From the NCBI RefSeq assembly GCF_000821085.1, contig NZ_CCXR01000001.1, forward strand, positions 4,237,001 to 4,301,000: 64,000 nucleotides of DNA, written 5' to 3'. How positions within the stretch are numbered: position 1 is the first letter of the stretch; the number at the start of each line of letters is the position of its first letter. The DNA comes from Bacillus sp. B-jedd. GTDB taxonomy: Bacteria; Bacillota; Bacilli; Bacillales; Cytobacillaceae. The notes under the pieces are model-generated. The model was given only the letters and a program-made list of their open reading frames with translations. It did not search any database and was not told the origin of the DNA. Made by a program: the position numbers and the translations under genes. Below, piece by piece: positions 19,556 to 28,559 of this stretch.

Positions 19556-19801
19556 GTGTCTCAAGTCTTTGATGTCAATTACACATTGGACATTCGCGGC
19601 GAGCCTTGACCGTATCCTGTCATCTATGCGCTGGATGCGCTGAAAACCATGAAAATCGGGGAAGTTTTGCAAGTGATCGCCGATTGCCCGCAATCTTTCC
19701 GCAGTGTTCCTGAAGAAGCAGCCAAGCACGGCTACAAGCTTCTTGATGAACCGAAAAAGGTCGGGCAGGATATCTATTTCTACATTAAAGTTGTTAACTA
19801 G
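19556..19801 (+). CDS. TusA/YeeD-like protein with in-frame TGA at the active-site Cys; candidate selenoprotein
   Basis: An 82-codon frame from GTG 19556 (AAGGAGG 8 bases upstream) to TAG 19801 is interrupted only by TGA at 19607-19609 (codon 18). TusA-family sulfur carriers have DxRGxxCPxP. Here the protein reads LDIRGEP-TGA-PYPVIYALDAL, so TGA replaces exactly the catalytic Cys. The remaining 63 codons are intact and family-like (VIADCPQSFRSVPEEAAKHGYKLL). If TGA is read as selenocysteine, the product is an 81-residue UPYP sulfur/selenium carrier partnered with the YeeE/YedE transporter. The alternative is a recent Cys-to-stop mutation, which would make it a pseudogene. Confidence 0.7.
19610..19645 (+). 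promoter_or_regulatory. Candidate bacterial SECIS hairpin
   Basis: Downstream of the TGA, GCGC (19628-19631) pairs with GCGC (19637-19640) around the loop TGGAT. The loop starts 22 bases after the TGA and has G as its second base, both within the published ranges for bacterial SECIS elements (spacing about 16-37, G in the first two loop positions). The stem is only 4 bp before mismatches, so this is suggestive only. Confidence 0.4.
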
Positions 19802-19828
19802 CTCAGTTCCAGAAAAATTATCCTTTAT

Positions 19829-19877
19829 AAAAAGCACCCTATAAGCTGACAAAATTCACTTATAGAGTGCTTTTTTT
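19829..19877. terminator. Bidirectional terminator between the TusA-like gene and cyuA
   Basis: AAAGCACCCTATAAG pairs with CTTATAGAGTGCTTT (one mismatch), with A and T runs at both sides. It serves the two convergent units. Confidence 0.85.
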
Positions 19878-21152
19878 CTATTTCTCCATCATCAGCTTTA
19901 AAATCCATTGATCCGTATGTCTTGTTCCTTCATTGCCAAGGGTCGAAAAAGCGGCGATGCTTTTTTCTACATCATCATGAATAAAGCCATCGGTCGATTG
20001 TATTTCCTGATTGTTCAAGGCGAGTAAGGCTGATTGGACTGCCACATTGGAACAGGTCGATACCTTCATGGCACAGCCTGCTTTCGCTCCGTCACAGATC
20101 ATCCCGGATACATTGCCGATCGTATTCTGGATTGCCGCTTTCAGTTGCGAGAGCGATCCGCCCAGTAAATAAACGATTGCGGCACTTGCCCCCATCCCTG
20201 CCGCGGTTACTCCGCAGAGGGCCGATAGACGGCCAAATTTCGATTTAATATGGATGGTCACTAGATGGCTGAGCGCGACCGCGCGGATCATTTGTTCCTC
20301 GGTGACCTTTAGTTTTTCCGCTGCTGCCACAACGGGAAGCGTGACGGCAATTCCCTGGTTTCCGCTCCCTGTGTTCGCCATGACGGGAAGTGTCGAGCCG
20401 GCCATCCTGGCATCTGAGCCTGCGGCAGCCAAAGACATGGCGGCAGTCGCCAAATCATCGGACAAGATTCCCTTTTTCACATTTTCCTGAATGGTTTTAC
20501 CTACATTCAACCCATAATTCCCTGCCAGGCCTTCCAATCCAATCACTTTATTCAATTCAATGCTTTCCTTCACAAGGGCAAGGTCTTTCAGGTCCGCCTG
20601 CAAAACCCACTCATATAGCTCATCAATCGTCAAAGCATCCAGTTCTTCATCCGCTGAATTGAAGCCTATGTTTTCACAGCCGCCGTGAAAAATTGCCTTT
20701 CCATTCACTTCTATTAAAGTTATATTGCTATGATTATCAGATATTACCACTCTGGCATGGTCTATTTTTGTTTGTACGAATACTTCAATATAAAGCCTTT
20801 TGGGTGTGTCTGCCTGGCTGGCTTCTACCTTTCCCTCTTCGATCAGCATAAACGCCAATTTTTCCTGGTCCTTTGTAATCCCCGCTAATAATTCAAGCTT
20901 TTTATCCGGGTTTCCGGCAATTGCCCCGATGGCGGCTGAAAATTCAAGTCCCTTCCCCGACACGCCAGGTATGCCAACTGATTTAGCATTCTTAATAATA
21001 TTGCCGCTCGCTTTTACGGTAATCCTTTCAATTTCACCGTTGACATGGCTTTTTGCTGTCGCAGCAGCTAATGCGATGGCCACTGGTTCGGTGCACCCAA
21101 GGGCAACAACTAATTCCCTTTCCAAAATTGCTGAAATTTTATGTTTTTCCAT
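19878..21152 (-). CDS. L-cysteine desulfidase / UPF0597 family iron-sulfur lyase
   Basis: A 424-residue cytoplasmic protein of the CyuA (YhaM) / UPF0597 family, related to the alpha domain of Fe-S serine dehydratases. Conserved Cys segments expected to bind the [4Fe-4S] cluster are VALGCTEPVAIALA near the N-terminus and MICDGAKAGCAMKVSTCS near residues 350-365. SGNIIKNAKSVGIPG and MANTGSGNQGIAVTLPV are also family blocks. It would release sulfide, pyruvate and ammonia from cysteine. It faces the YeeE-TusA unit tail to tail, strengthening a sulfur theme. Confidence 0.85.
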   Translation of the reverse strand: MEKHKISAILERELVVALGCTEPVAIALAAATAKSHVNGEIERITVKASGNIIKNAKSVGIPGVSGKGLEFSAAIGAIAGNPDKKLELLAGITKDQEKLAFMLIEEGKVEASQADTPKRLYIEVFVQTKIDHARVVISDNHSNITLIEVNGKAIFHGGCENIGFNSADEELDALTIDELYEWVLQADLKDLALVKESIELNKVIGLEGLAGNYGLNVGKTIQENVKKGILSDDLATAAMSLAAAGSDARMAGSTLPVMANTGSGNQGIAVTLPVVAAAEKLKVTEEQMIRAVALSHLVTIHIKSKFGRLSALCGVTAAGMGASAAIVYLLGGSLSQLKAAIQNTIGNVSGMICDGAKAGCAMKVSTCSNVAVQSALLALNNQEIQSTDGFIHDDVEKSIAAFSTLGNEGTRHTDQWILKLMMEK

Positions 21153-21503
21153 TATATAGTTTTCTCTCCTTTATCCTGTTCAAGGAAAATGTCTAAAAAT
21201 CATCTTTTTTGTATCTTATTAATTTTTTGATTTTTCATTCTTATTTCTAAACCTACCTTACATTTTTCTTGCCAGTAATTCAACGGGACGGGATTAAAAG
21301 GGAGTTTTTCTTGATAGCTTGGTCACTGGAATTGGTGATTTAAGTTCTTATTAAACGAACCTACTTTAAAAGGATTCAGACAGAATTGACATGATTTTGA
21401 CCCACATTCGCCCAAAGGATTGATTCCATAAAAGATATAATGATATTTTTACAGTAATTTTTCTATAATTCAAATTTTCACTAATTTTTAGGCTCAGTTA
21501 AAG

Positions 21504-21660
21504 GTGAGTGTTGATTTTCGAAGAAGTTGATTGGAACGGAGGGGACTGACTCCGGCGGGATGAAGCGGCTCGTGGAGACCCCACAGGCGTCTAGGACGCC
21601 GAGGAGGCTCCACGGTCTGCCCCGCGGAAAGCATGTCCCCGGAGTGGAAATCAACAATCC
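21504..21660. repeat. Structured dispersed repeat, copy 1
   Basis: A 157-bp GC-rich element with nested stems: TTGATTT...AAATCAA at the ends, ACTCCGG...CCGGAGT, TGGAG...CTCCA, and GGCGTC-TAG-GACGCC at the apex. A second copy lies at 31601-31842 in opposite orientation. This is the type of element I recall as common between genes of Bacillaceae. Otherwise the 545 bp between cyuA and the thioredoxin-like gene hold nothing I can name. Confidence 0.9.
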
Positions 21661-21697
21661 CAGATAACATAGCCAATTTATAAAAGGTGGTAACGAC

Positions 21698-22039
21698 ATG
21701 TCAAATGTGACGGCAATTACAAAAGAAGAATTCCAGAAGGAAGTTATTGAAAGTGAACTTCCAGTATTAGTTGATTTTTGGACGGAAGGCTGTGGTCCTT
21801 GCGCGGCAATGGTACCCGCTCTCAATGCGGTCTCCGAAGCTCTGGCTGGAAAAGTTAAATTCATTAAACACGAAGTAACATATGCGGACGTTGTGGAAAA
21901 AGAAAGTGAAGTTGCCGTAAAATATGATGTTGCAGCTTTTCCGACCTTAATGTTATTTGAGAACGGCGAGGTTAAGAAAACCTTTATCGGTGCTTTATTT
22001 GAAGAAGAGCTTCTGGACTTTCTAAAGGAAGTAAAATAA
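21698..22039 (+). CDS. Thioredoxin family protein
   Basis: A 113-residue thioredoxin fold with the redox motif WTEGCGPCAAM (CGPC at about residues 30-33) and the cis-Pro segment AAFPTLMLFENGEV. It has no signal peptide. Unlike housekeeping TrxA it has WTEG before the CGPC. AAAGGTGG precedes the ATG. It is the first gene of a same-strand series (TldD, PmbA, two ABC half-transporters, lipoprotein), with only 33 bases to tldD, so it may supply reductant to that system or simply be linked. Confidence 0.9.
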   Translation: MSNVTAITKEEFQKEVIESELPVLVDFWTEGCGPCAAMVPALNAVSEALAGKVKFIKHEVTYADVVEKESEVAVKYDVAAFPTLMLFENGEVKKTFIGALFEEELLDFLKEVK

Positions 22040-22072
22040 GGCATCCATTGAAATGAAATGAGGAGTCGCGTT

Positions 22073-23464
22073 ATGCTACAACAATCAATAGCGGAAAATG
22101 TATTATATGCAGCACTTGAAACAGGCGGGGATTTTGCGGATCTGTTTGTTGAGGATAAAAGGAACACTTCACTAACCATGACCGGAGGGGTTGTCGAAAA
22201 GGCGCTTTCAGGCCGGGATTTTGGCGTGGGGATTCGAATCCTGAAAGGAGATTACTCTGTCTATGCCTTTACAAATGATACGAGTGAGGAGAATTTAATC
22301 CGTGTTGCCCGCTCAGCCGCGAAATCAATACGGAGCGAAACTCTTAATCTATCCATTGACTTGAGAAAATCCGCCGCAGACAACAAACACCAGTTTTCGG
22401 TTCTTCCAAATTCAGTTGAAAAATCCAAAAAGGTTGAATGGATGAAACGCGCCCATGCAGCGGCGAGAGAATTCGATCCCATCATTACTCAAACCTCAGT
22501 GTTCTATGTCGATACAGTCCAGGATGTCCTAATTGCAAATTCCGAAGGGCTATTTATCGAGGATAGACGATTCTACAATCGCCTCGGTGTTAGTGCCATG
22601 GCTGAAAAGAACGGCGAGAAGGAATCTGCTTTTATGGGACCGGGAAGTTTCGCCGGATTAGAGTATATGGACAACCTTAATATCGAAGCCATTGGACGTG
22701 AGGCAGCACAAAGCGCGAAAACAATCCTTTTTGCCGATTATGCGCCGTCCGGAAATTTCCCTGTCGTCATAAACAATGGCTTTGGCGGAGTTATTTTCCA
22801 CGAAGCCTGCGGGCATGGTTTGGAATCGGTTGCTGTATCGAGAAAGGCTTCGGTGTTTGCGGATAAAGTTGGAGAATCTGTGGCCTCCCCGCTAGTGACT
22901 GCTTACGACGACGGCACGATTCTTAATACTTGGGGTTCCTTGAACATAGACGACGAAGGAATGCCAACAAAAAAAAATCTGTTAATTGAAAATGGCATTT
23001 TGAAAGGCTATTTAATCGATCGCGTTGGAAGTAGAAAAATGGAAATGGCCAGTACGGGTTCAGGCAGAAGACAAAATTATAAATACGCTCCAACTTCACG
23101 AATGAATAATACGTATATTGCAGCGGGTTCTTCTACACCGGAAGAAATTATCGCGGCTACCGAGCTTGGGATCTATGCGAAGCATTTTGAAGGCGGATCT
23201 GTTAATCCGGCCACTAGTGATTATAATTTCACTGTAAGCGAGGCGTATATGATCAGGAATGGAAAAGTTGCCGAGCCAATTAAAGGGGCAGCCTTAATCG
23301 GTAAAGGAATTGATACATTAAAGAAAATCGACATGGTCGGAAATGATTTGGACCTTGGTTTAGGGATGTGCGGAGCGAGCAGCGGCAGTGTGCCCGTGAC
23401 TGTGGGGCAGCCAACAATCCGGGTCTCAGAACTGACTGTTGGCGGCAGAGGAGGAAATGCATGA
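22073..23464 (+). CDS. tldD: TldD-like metallopeptidase subunit
   Basis: A 463-residue TldD/PmbA family protein. In E. coli the TldD-TldE pair is a Zn protease that digests unfolded peptides, trims the microcin B17 precursor and processes the CcdA antitoxin. The metal motif HEACGHGLE is present at about residues 245-253, marking this as the catalytic TldD subunit. I start at ATG 22073, with GAGGAG 7 bases upstream, not at the ATG 15 bases earlier that overlaps that site. Its last 4 bases overlap the start of pmbA. Confidence 0.9.
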   Translation: MLQQSIAENVLYAALETGGDFADLFVEDKRNTSLTMTGGVVEKALSGRDFGVGIRILKGDYSVYAFTNDTSEENLIRVARSAAKSIRSETLNLSIDLRKSAADNKHQFSVLPNSVEKSKKVEWMKRAHAAAREFDPIITQTSVFYVDTVQDVLIANSEGLFIEDRRFYNRLGVSAMAEKNGEKESAFMGPGSFAGLEYMDNLNIEAIGREAAQSAKTILFADYAPSGNFPVVINNGFGGVIFHEACGHGLESVAVSRKASVFADKVGESVASPLVTAYDDGTILNTWGSLNIDDEGMPTKKNLLIENGILKGYLIDRVGSRKMEMASTGSGRRQNYKYAPTSRMNNTYIAAGSSTPEEIIAATELGIYAKHFEGGSVNPATSDYNFTVSEAYMIRNGKVAEPIKGAALIGKGIDTLKKIDMVGNDLDLGLGMCGASSGSVPVTVGQPTIRVSELTVGGRGGNA

Positions 23465-24810
23465 TGGACATTCGCGGATTTCAGACTGAGCTCTTCAAAC
23501 GCGGCAAAGAGCAAGGCTTTAGCGAAATGGAGATTTACTTTTCCTCCAATAAGGCGATTTCAATCAGTGTTTTCCAAAGGGAAATTGAAGAATATACGAT
23601 CATTGAGCAAGGAGGCGTTTCTTTTCGGGGATTGTACAACGGACAAATGGGTTATTCCTATGCGGAAAAGGTCGACCGTGATTCTATCGGGCTCCTGCTT
23701 GAGGAAGCCAAGGGCAATTCATTAGTCCTTGAAGTTGAAGACGGTGAGAATCTGTTTGAAGGATCAAAATCCTATGCAGAGCCTATGCCCTATTCCGAGT
23801 CCCTTGCAAAAATTGATGCTGAAACCCTCATTGAGGCAGCCTTCAGAATGGAGAAAGCCGCTTACGATTTTGATAAAAGAATTGATCTCGTCAATTCCTG
23901 CGGGATTTCCAAAACAATCAGTGAAATGCTTATTGCCAATACATTTGGACTGAATTGCCACCGGAAGACAGCATATATAAGCGCCGGTATTTACTTAGTT
24001 GCGAAAGACGGCGAATCTACCGCGACAGGGGGAGACCAGGACTTTACCCTCACCGACTTTTCAAAGCTCGATTTTCAAAAGATTGCTGAAAAAGGCGCAA
24101 AAGAAGCAATTTCGAAATTGAATGCAGAGTCTATCGAATCAGGCCAGTATCCTGTTATTTTCCGTTATGATACTGCAAGCAGTTTACTTGGTTCCTATTT
24201 GGATGCCTTCTCAGCTGACTCTGTTCAAAAGGGTTATTCGAAACTTATTGGTAGATTGAACGAGCAGATAGCAGGCTCAAATATTACGATCATTGACGAT
24301 CCAACCATGAGTGGCGTTCCGGGTAACGCGACCTTTGATTCTGAGGGGTTTGCAACAAAACGGAAGGAACTCATTAAAGACGGCCTGCTGGCCAACTTTT
24401 TGCACAATCGGAAGACAGCCAAAAAAGATGGCGTTGAATCAACGGGAAACGCTGTAAAAGGCGGATTTCAGGGGACGATTGGAGTGGGTCCCTATAATGT
24501 TTATCTTGAACCTGGAGACAGCTCTTTCGATGAACTGATTGCAAAGACAGATAAAGGGATTGTGATTGTTGAACTGCAGGGTGAGAACGCCGGTATAAAT
24601 CCGCTTGCGGGAGACTTTTCCCTCGCGGCAATCGGGTTCCTTGTTGAGGATGGAAAAATTGTCCGCCCTATCGACCAATTTACGATAGCAGGAAACTTTT
24701 TCGAACTCCTTAATGAGATTGAGGAAATCGGAAATGATCTTACATTCCGCAGCAGCATTAACTTTCCTTCCATTAAAGTAAAAGCATTATCCATTACTGG
24801 GAATAAATGA
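23461..24810 (+). CDS. pmbA: PmbA/TldE-like peptidase subunit
   Basis: A 449-residue TldD/PmbA family member lacking the HExxxH-type metal motif, so it is the non-catalytic TldE/PmbA partner. It starts at ATG 23461 (or the adjacent ATG 23464) with AGAGGAGG 6 bases upstream, inside the end of tldD. The tight overlap predicts translational coupling and the 1:1 heterodimer known from E. coli. Visible blocks include LLGSYLDAFSADSVQKG and GVESTGNAVKGGFQG. A 117-base gap without a terminator leads to the first ABC gene. Confidence 0.9.
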   Translation: MMDIRGFQTELFKRGKEQGFSEMEIYFSSNKAISISVFQREIEEYTIIEQGGVSFRGLYNGQMGYSYAEKVDRDSIGLLLEEAKGNSLVLEVEDGENLFEGSKSYAEPMPYSESLAKIDAETLIEAAFRMEKAAYDFDKRIDLVNSCGISKTISEMLIANTFGLNCHRKTAYISAGIYLVAKDGESTATGGDQDFTLTDFSKLDFQKIAEKGAKEAISKLNAESIESGQYPVIFRYDTASSLLGSYLDAFSADSVQKGYSKLIGRLNEQIAGSNITIIDDPTMSGVPGNATFDSEGFATKRKELIKDGLLANFLHNRKTAKKDGVESTGNAVKGGFQGTIGVGPYNVYLEPGDSSFDELIAKTDKGIVIVELQGENAGINPLAGDFSLAAIGFLVEDGKIVRPIDQFTIAGNFFELLNEIEEIGNDLTFRSSINFPSIKVKALSITGNK

Positions 24811-24927
24811 TTTCCGAAAGATTGGCGTATACGTAAATTGGCTGCTCAGCCGAGGTGTACGCCCTTCTTCAGAGGTAAATTGTCTGAAGATTGGATAAAT
24901 AACTTCGGCCAAAAGGAGGAGAATTCT

Positions 24928-26682
24928 TTGGTATTCTCCAAACGAAAACAAGCGAAACAAAATGAAAAGGGAATCTGGAAAGCCTATTTAAAACTAATGT
25001 TTAAAGCGAAGCTTCCGTGGAAATGGCTGATTTTTGCGATTGTGCTTAACCTGATCAGTACAACATTAACCTTGATTTTCCCTCAATATATGCAAAAAAT
25101 TTATTCAGGCGTTTTTACTAATCCAGTCATTTTCGGTGCATTGGCTATTTTATTATTTAATGTCATTTTCAATGGAATTGTCCGTTACGTCGGGAAATTA
25201 ACGATGTACAAAATCGATGTAAGTTACCGAGGGCTTATTTGGGAAAGACTCATGCATTCCCCTCTGACGCTGTATGACAAAGTGAAGCCCACGGAAATGG
25301 TGAGCCGAATTACACTCGATGCAGGTACAATCAGCCAGGTTCTTGGCGGATGGGGACCCGGAATTATCTCAATGGTTTACTCCACGGTTGGAGTAATTGC
25401 CATTTTATTCACTTACGATTGGCATCTTGGTTTAGCAGTCCTTGTGTACGTCCCCTTCTATCTCATTTTCAATATTTTATATGGGAAATGGAATTATCGC
25501 GCAAGTAAAACAACATATAACCGCCTTTCGAAGCTCACCCAATTTCTCTCCGAGCTGTTAATGAGTGTACCGCTCATTAAAACCTTTGTAACAGAAGCTA
25601 AAGAAGAACAAAGAGGAAAAGAACAACTCGATTACTATTATAAAGCCAATTTAAAAAGAGCGATTGTCCAATGGGTGGAGAGTCCGGTTTACAACTTTTT
25701 GAGTGTAGCGCAAGAAGCATTCGTTATAGGTTATGGCGCTTACTTGGTTAAAAGCGGAGCCATTACCCTTCCACAATGGATTGCATTCTTTATGTATGTC
25801 GGTATGCTATGGCCGACATTGACCACATTCACATATTTGTATTCGGATATTAAACGAAGCCAGGGAGCAACCTCCCGGATCGCCGACTTAATTGATAGTC
25901 CAATCGAGCAGTATGAAAAAGAAAAGCCCATCTCTCAAATTCAAGAAGGTATTGTTTTTGAAAATGTCGCCTTTGGTTACGGAGATAAGAAAGTCCTTAC
26001 AGATGTCAGCTTTTCAATTCCAATTGGGCAATTGACTGCGATTGTGGGTCCGAGCGGAAGCGGAAAATCAACCCTTCTATCACTCTTGCAGCAGTTTTAT
26101 CAACCTAAATCAGGAGCGATTTCACTTTTAAACGGCCAAAATATCAATGAATTTCATTTAAATGACTGGCGTAAGCTATTCAGTTATGTGGCTCAGGACA
26201 GCCCGCTCATTTCCGGGTCCATTCGCGAAAATATTGTTTTTGGAGTTGACCGGGAAGTAAGCGATATTGAAATTATGCAGGCTGCAGATGCTGCTAACGC
26301 GCTTCGATTTATTAAAGACTTTCCGAATGGTTTTGATTCTGATGTAGGTGAAGCGGGGTCGAACTTATCAGGCGGTCAGCGGCAAAGAATTGCAATTGCA
26401 AGGGCAATTCTGAGGAACTCCCCTATTCTTCTTTTGGATGAGGCTACCGCCAGCCTAGATAGCCAATCGGAAAAGGTCGTCCAGGAGGCCATGAGAAGAT
26501 TGATGAAAGATCATACAACTGTCATGATCGCTCATGATTTATCGACCATTCGTGATGCGGACCAAATTGTCCTTTTAGACTCCGGCAAAGTAGATGGCAT
26601 TGGAACACACCAGGAACTCATGGAAACAAATGAGTTGTATCAATTGTTCGTTAAACTTCATATGGAATCGGCAGCGAGCTGA
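24928..26682 (+). CDS. ABC exporter half-transporter (TMD-NBD) 1
   Basis: A 584-residue type IV ABC exporter half with six transmembrane helices (about 30-310), then a nucleotide-binding domain. Walker A is GPSGSGKST, the signature LSGGQRQRIAIARA, Walker B ILLLDEATA, and H-loop IAHD. I place the start at TTG 24928, behind AAGGAGGA at 7 bases; an upstream ATG at 24838 has no ribosome site. It begins in the same operon direction as tldD-pmbA and is paired with the next gene, so a heterodimeric exporter is likely. No peptidase C39 domain is present. The substrate is unknown. Confidence 0.9.
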   Translation: MVFSKRKQAKQNEKGIWKAYLKLMFKAKLPWKWLIFAIVLNLISTTLTLIFPQYMQKIYSGVFTNPVIFGALAILLFNVIFNGIVRYVGKLTMYKIDVSYRGLIWERLMHSPLTLYDKVKPTEMVSRITLDAGTISQVLGGWGPGIISMVYSTVGVIAILFTYDWHLGLAVLVYVPFYLIFNILYGKWNYRASKTTYNRLSKLTQFLSELLMSVPLIKTFVTEAKEEQRGKEQLDYYYKANLKRAIVQWVESPVYNFLSVAQEAFVIGYGAYLVKSGAITLPQWIAFFMYVGMLWPTLTTFTYLYSDIKRSQGATSRIADLIDSPIEQYEKEKPISQIQEGIVFENVAFGYGDKKVLTDVSFSIPIGQLTAIVGPSGSGKSTLLSLLQQFYQPKSGAISLLNGQNINEFHLNDWRKLFSYVAQDSPLISGSIRENIVFGVDREVSDIEIMQAADAANALRFIKDFPNGFDSDVGEAGSNLSGGQRQRIAIARAILRNSPILLLDEATASLDSQSEKVVQEAMRRLMKDHTTVMIAHDLSTIRDADQIVLLDSGKVDGIGTHQELMETNELYQLFVKLHMESAAS

Positions 26683-26719
26683 CTATCTTTCCGTTCATCA
26701 TTGTTAAGGAGGTCTGAAA

Positions 26720-28486
26720 GTGCAAGAGGAAACGACGCATTCTTATAAAGAATTTTTTGGGCTTATCTTTAAATCGAAGCTGCCCTGGCACCTCTATTTA
26801 TTCGGTTTTATCGCCATGATCGCCAGTACGACCCTCTCACTGCAAATGCCAGTTGTGACGTCCAAAATCATGGAAGGCAAAATCTTTGATATGGATATTG
26901 TGTTTAAATATATCGGGCTTTCAGCAGCCGCTTTCGGACTGGCAAGTGTTTCCGCCTTTTTCGTTGCTGTTACCGCCCCGGCTGCAAAAAGAAGCCTGCA
27001 AAAGGCGATTTGGCCGAAAATGATCCGTATGCCCATGTCACAGTACAATAAGCAGCCGTCCCAGCAGCTTATAAGCCGTGTAACTATCGATACCGGCTTT
27101 ATTGATAGTGTGATTTCCGATTTCAAATCACTGTTGAACGCCTCTTATGGGATTTTCGGGTCGTTTGCGATTATGTACAGCATGAATGCAAAGCTTACAT
27201 TGGCGTTGCTGCCGGTTGTTCCCTATATCCTGATTGTTACGGTTGTGGTCGGTAAGTATACACAGAAGACACAATCAAGGGTGCAAGGACAGTTTTCTGG
27301 AGTGACGGCATTTTTTGCCGAACGGTTGCCAAGAGTGCGATTGATTAAATCCTTCGGTAAAGAACATGAGGAAATCGCCAAGGGGCATGATTGCCTAAAG
27401 GAGCAGTATGCTGCCGAGAAAAAACGCGCCTTCGTTGACTTGTTCGCGGAGCCGCTCAGGTCCAGCACCCAGGCAATCATTCAAGGGACTACCCTCGTTT
27501 ACGGCTCTTACTTAATTAGAAATGGCGAATTGAAGGTTAGTGAAGTGATTGCCTTCTTCATGTATGTTGCCTTCATTCATAACGGTGTCTTGCAATACAG
27601 CTTATTCTGGAATAATTTAAAGCAGGCTAAAGGCGCTTCTGACAAAATCGCAACGATTTTAAATACACCGAGTGAAGGGTTAGAACGAAAGACTTCCTTT
27701 AAAAATTCATTTGAAAAAGATGAAGGAAAAATCAAGTTGGAAAATGTCTCATTTAGTTATGAGAACAAAACGGTATTATCAAATATTAATTTGACCATTC
27801 CTAAAGGAAAGCTTACGGCTATTGTAGGGCCAAGCGGCGGCGGGAAATCTACTATCTTCAGCTTACTGGAAAGATTTTATGAGCCGAATGTCGGCAGGAT
27901 CCTGGTCAATAATACCCCCGCTGAGGAAATCCATCTTGATGAGTGGAGAAAATCAATCGCTTATGTTTCTCAAACTAGTCCCTTACTATCCGGTACAATC
28001 CGCGATAATATTACGTACGGTATTGACCGGGCCGTAAGTGATGAAGAAGTTTGGGAAGCGGCTGTACAGGCAGATGCACTTGATTTTATTCAAGAATTTC
28101 CTGACGGGTTCCATACCGAGGTTGGAGAATTCGGATCAAAACTTTCAGGCGGCCAACGGCAGCGGATTGCCATTGCCAGGGCCCTTATTAAGGATCCTGA
28201 AATTCTTCTACTGGATGAGGCGATGGCAAGCCTTGATGCCCGGTCGGAGCATGAAATTGAAAAATCGTTCAAAGAGATTATGAGCGGCCGTACCACCATA
28301 ATGATTGCCCATGATTTAAATACTGTTAAGGACGCAGACCAAATCATTGTAATCGATTCTGGAAAGGTCAGCGGAGTTGGCACCCATAAAGAATTATTGG
28401 AATCGACCAGTATTTATAAAAAGCTTGTTGAAATCCAAGCCGAAAAAGATGCAAAGCTCGGGGCAATTTCCTTTCAAGAGGTCTAA
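26720..28486 (+). CDS. ABC exporter half-transporter (TMD-NBD) 2
   Basis: A 588-residue ABC exporter half starting at GTG with AAGGAGG upstream. Six transmembrane helices are followed by Walker A GPSGGGKST, signature LSGGQRQRIAIARA and Walker B ILLLDEAMA. The residue after the Walker B Glu-Ala is Met where the partner has Thr. Sequence and layout parallel the preceding gene, 37 bases upstream, as expected for a heterodimer. Substrates could be a peptide processed by TldD/PmbA, a drug or a lipid; none is shown. Confidence 0.9.
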   Translation: MQEETTHSYKEFFGLIFKSKLPWHLYLFGFIAMIASTTLSLQMPVVTSKIMEGKIFDMDIVFKYIGLSAAAFGLASVSAFFVAVTAPAAKRSLQKAIWPKMIRMPMSQYNKQPSQQLISRVTIDTGFIDSVISDFKSLLNASYGIFGSFAIMYSMNAKLTLALLPVVPYILIVTVVVGKYTQKTQSRVQGQFSGVTAFFAERLPRVRLIKSFGKEHEEIAKGHDCLKEQYAAEKKRAFVDLFAEPLRSSTQAIIQGTTLVYGSYLIRNGELKVSEVIAFFMYVAFIHNGVLQYSLFWNNLKQAKGASDKIATILNTPSEGLERKTSFKNSFEKDEGKIKLENVSFSYENKTVLSNINLTIPKGKLTAIVGPSGGGKSTIFSLLERFYEPNVGRILVNNTPAEEIHLDEWRKSIAYVSQTSPLLSGTIRDNITYGIDRAVSDEEVWEAAVQADALDFIQEFPDGFHTEVGEFGSKLSGGQRQRIAIARALIKDPEILLLDEAMASLDARSEHEIEKSFKEIMSGRTTIMIAHDLNTVKDADQIIVIDSGKVSGVGTHKELLESTSIYKKLVEIQAEKDAKLGAISFQEV

Positions 28487-28559
28487 CATCCGGTTAAATT
28501 GTTAAAATTAAGTTTTTGGCATTTAACATACTATTTTATATTTCAAGGGGGAAACACAA

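Noticed and set aside
19556-19609. Reading the TusA-like gene as a simple 17-codon truncated peptide
   Set aside because: The TGA lies exactly at the active-site Cys and the remaining 63 codons are intact and family-like, which random truncation does not predict; kept open as the alternative in the selenoprotein finding.
21481-22179. 232-residue minus-strand open frame
   Set aside because: It is the complement of the thioredoxin-like gene plus the structured repeat; the plus-strand CGPC protein is the real gene.
23368-23460. Extended N-terminus of PmbA overlapping tldD by about 100 bases
   Set aside because: The extension is out-of-frame tldD sequence; AGAGGAGG before ATG 23461 fixes the start.
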